The notes under the pieces are model-generated. The model saw nothing but the letters and a program-made list of their open reading frames with translations. It searched no databases and was not told the DNA's origin. Made by a program: the position numbers and the translations under genes. DNA of 34,872 nt from an uncultured Alistipes sp. (lineage in GTDB: Bacteria; Bacteroidota; Bacteroidia; Bacteroidales; Rikenellaceae): NCBI RefSeq assembly GCF_949296715.1, contig NZ_CASFQD010000043.1, forward strand, positions 1-34,872. Direction: 5' to 3'. The stretch's first letter is position 1. Every line of letters starts with the position of its first letter. Shown piece by piece: positions 34,498 to 34,872 of the stretch.

Positions 34498-34872
34498 CTA
34501 CCCCCGGATTGCAAAGCGTTTCAGCTCGCGGGCAAGCTCCTTCTCCCGCCCGCCGGTCAGCCGGTCGAGCAGCGCATGGAAACGCGGCGAATGGTCGTGA
34601 TGGACCGTATGGCAGAGTTCGTGGAGGATGACGAAATCGCGCAGGTGCTCGGGCAGGGTCATCAGGTAAAGGTTCAACGAGATCGTGTTGCGGCCCGAGC
34701 AACTCCCCCACTTCGTGCGTGCGGCGCGGATCGTAAGCCCCGCATAGCGCAGCCCCTTCTGCCGGGCGAGGCGCTCGATGCGCGGCGGCAGATCGGCCTG
34801 TGCGGCACGGCGCAGCGCCTCGGTCTGTTCGCGCTCCTCCCGGGGGTCCAGCTGCGGAGGCAGGGCGGCCCG
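34498..34872 (-). CDS. YgjP/SprT-like zinc metallopeptidase domain protein, 5' end cut by window
   Basis: The last 124 codons of a minus-strand gene run in from the right edge and stop at 34498-34500. The zinc site is clear: HELCHTVHH (HExxH variant with Cys) followed by H-S-P-R-F-H, preceded by RTKWGSCS and ISLNLYLMTLPEHL. This is the pattern of YgjP-like (DUF45/M48-related, SprT-like) metallopeptidase proteins. The N-terminus and start lie outside the window. The family's cellular function is poorly defined. Confidence 0.88.
   Translation of the reverse strand, partial: RAALPPQLDPREEREQTEALRRAAQADLPPRIERLARQKGLRYAGLTIRAARTKWGSCSGRNTISLNLYLMTLPEHLRDFVILHELCHTVHHDHSPRFHALLDRLTGGREKELARELKRFAIRG

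Noticed and set aside
1..34872. tRNA or rRNA genes, CRISPR arrays, insertion sequences, attachment sites
   Set aside because: I looked for cloverleaf-like segments, regularly spaced repeats, transposase motifs and terminal inverted repeats and saw none that held up.

Overview
The window is chromosomal DNA from a high-GC member of the Bacteroidetes. Supporting signs are a SusC/SusD pair, many Bacteroidetes-style lipoproteins with acidic residues after the lipidated Cys, promoters of the TTG-N19..21-TAnnTTTG type, and no clear Shine-Dalgarno sites. High GC with this gut-type gene content suggests Alistipes or another Rikenellaceae, but that is an inference. Most of the window (about 192-27488) is one polysaccharide utilization locus that I read as targeting a glycosaminoglycan of the chondroitin/dermatan sulfate or hyaluronan type.

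Layout. A minus-strand operon (11021 down to 192) encodes a GH88 unsaturated glucuronyl hydrolase, a PL8 chondroitinase-ABC-type lyase, a serine-type sulfatase, a DUF4988 + pectin-lyase-like beta-helix lipoprotein (possible PL29-like lyase) and a DUF4988 + Fn3 + DUF4957-type beta-helix lipoprotein, ending at a strong terminator (142-174). From the 345 bp divergent region a plus-strand operon (11367-22807) encodes a second PL8 lyase, SusC, SusD, a DUF5017-like surface lipoprotein, a 61-residue acidic peptide and a fimbrillin-like + DUF4957-type lipoprotein, ending at a terminator (22841-22873). A second plus-strand operon with its own promoter (22962-27488) encodes an APH-fold kinase (NahK-like), a CBM9-like protein, a NagB-like/PIG-L fusion and a canonical NagB.

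Working model: surface and periplasmic lyases cut the polymer, SusCD imports the unsaturated oligosaccharides, GH88 and the sulfatase trim them, and the released N-acetylhexosamine is phosphorylated, deacetylated and deaminated into glycolysis. No hybrid two-component or SusR-type regulator is seen in the window.

The right part is mixed. There is a DUF4465 lipoprotein under a cobalamin riboswitch with a riboswitch-type terminator (a likely B12-binding surface protein), then fabD on the opposite strand from an overlapping promoter, a ROK-family regulator, a GNAT acetyltransferase, galactokinase, a DeoR-family regulator and the 3' part of a YgjP/SprT-like zinc metallopeptidase cut by the window end.

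The least explained items are the small acidic peptide, the two DUF4957-type paralogs carrying different N-terminal modules at the outer ends of the two operons, and the NagB-like domain whose catalytic His is replaced by Gln and which is fused to a PIG-L deacetylase domain.
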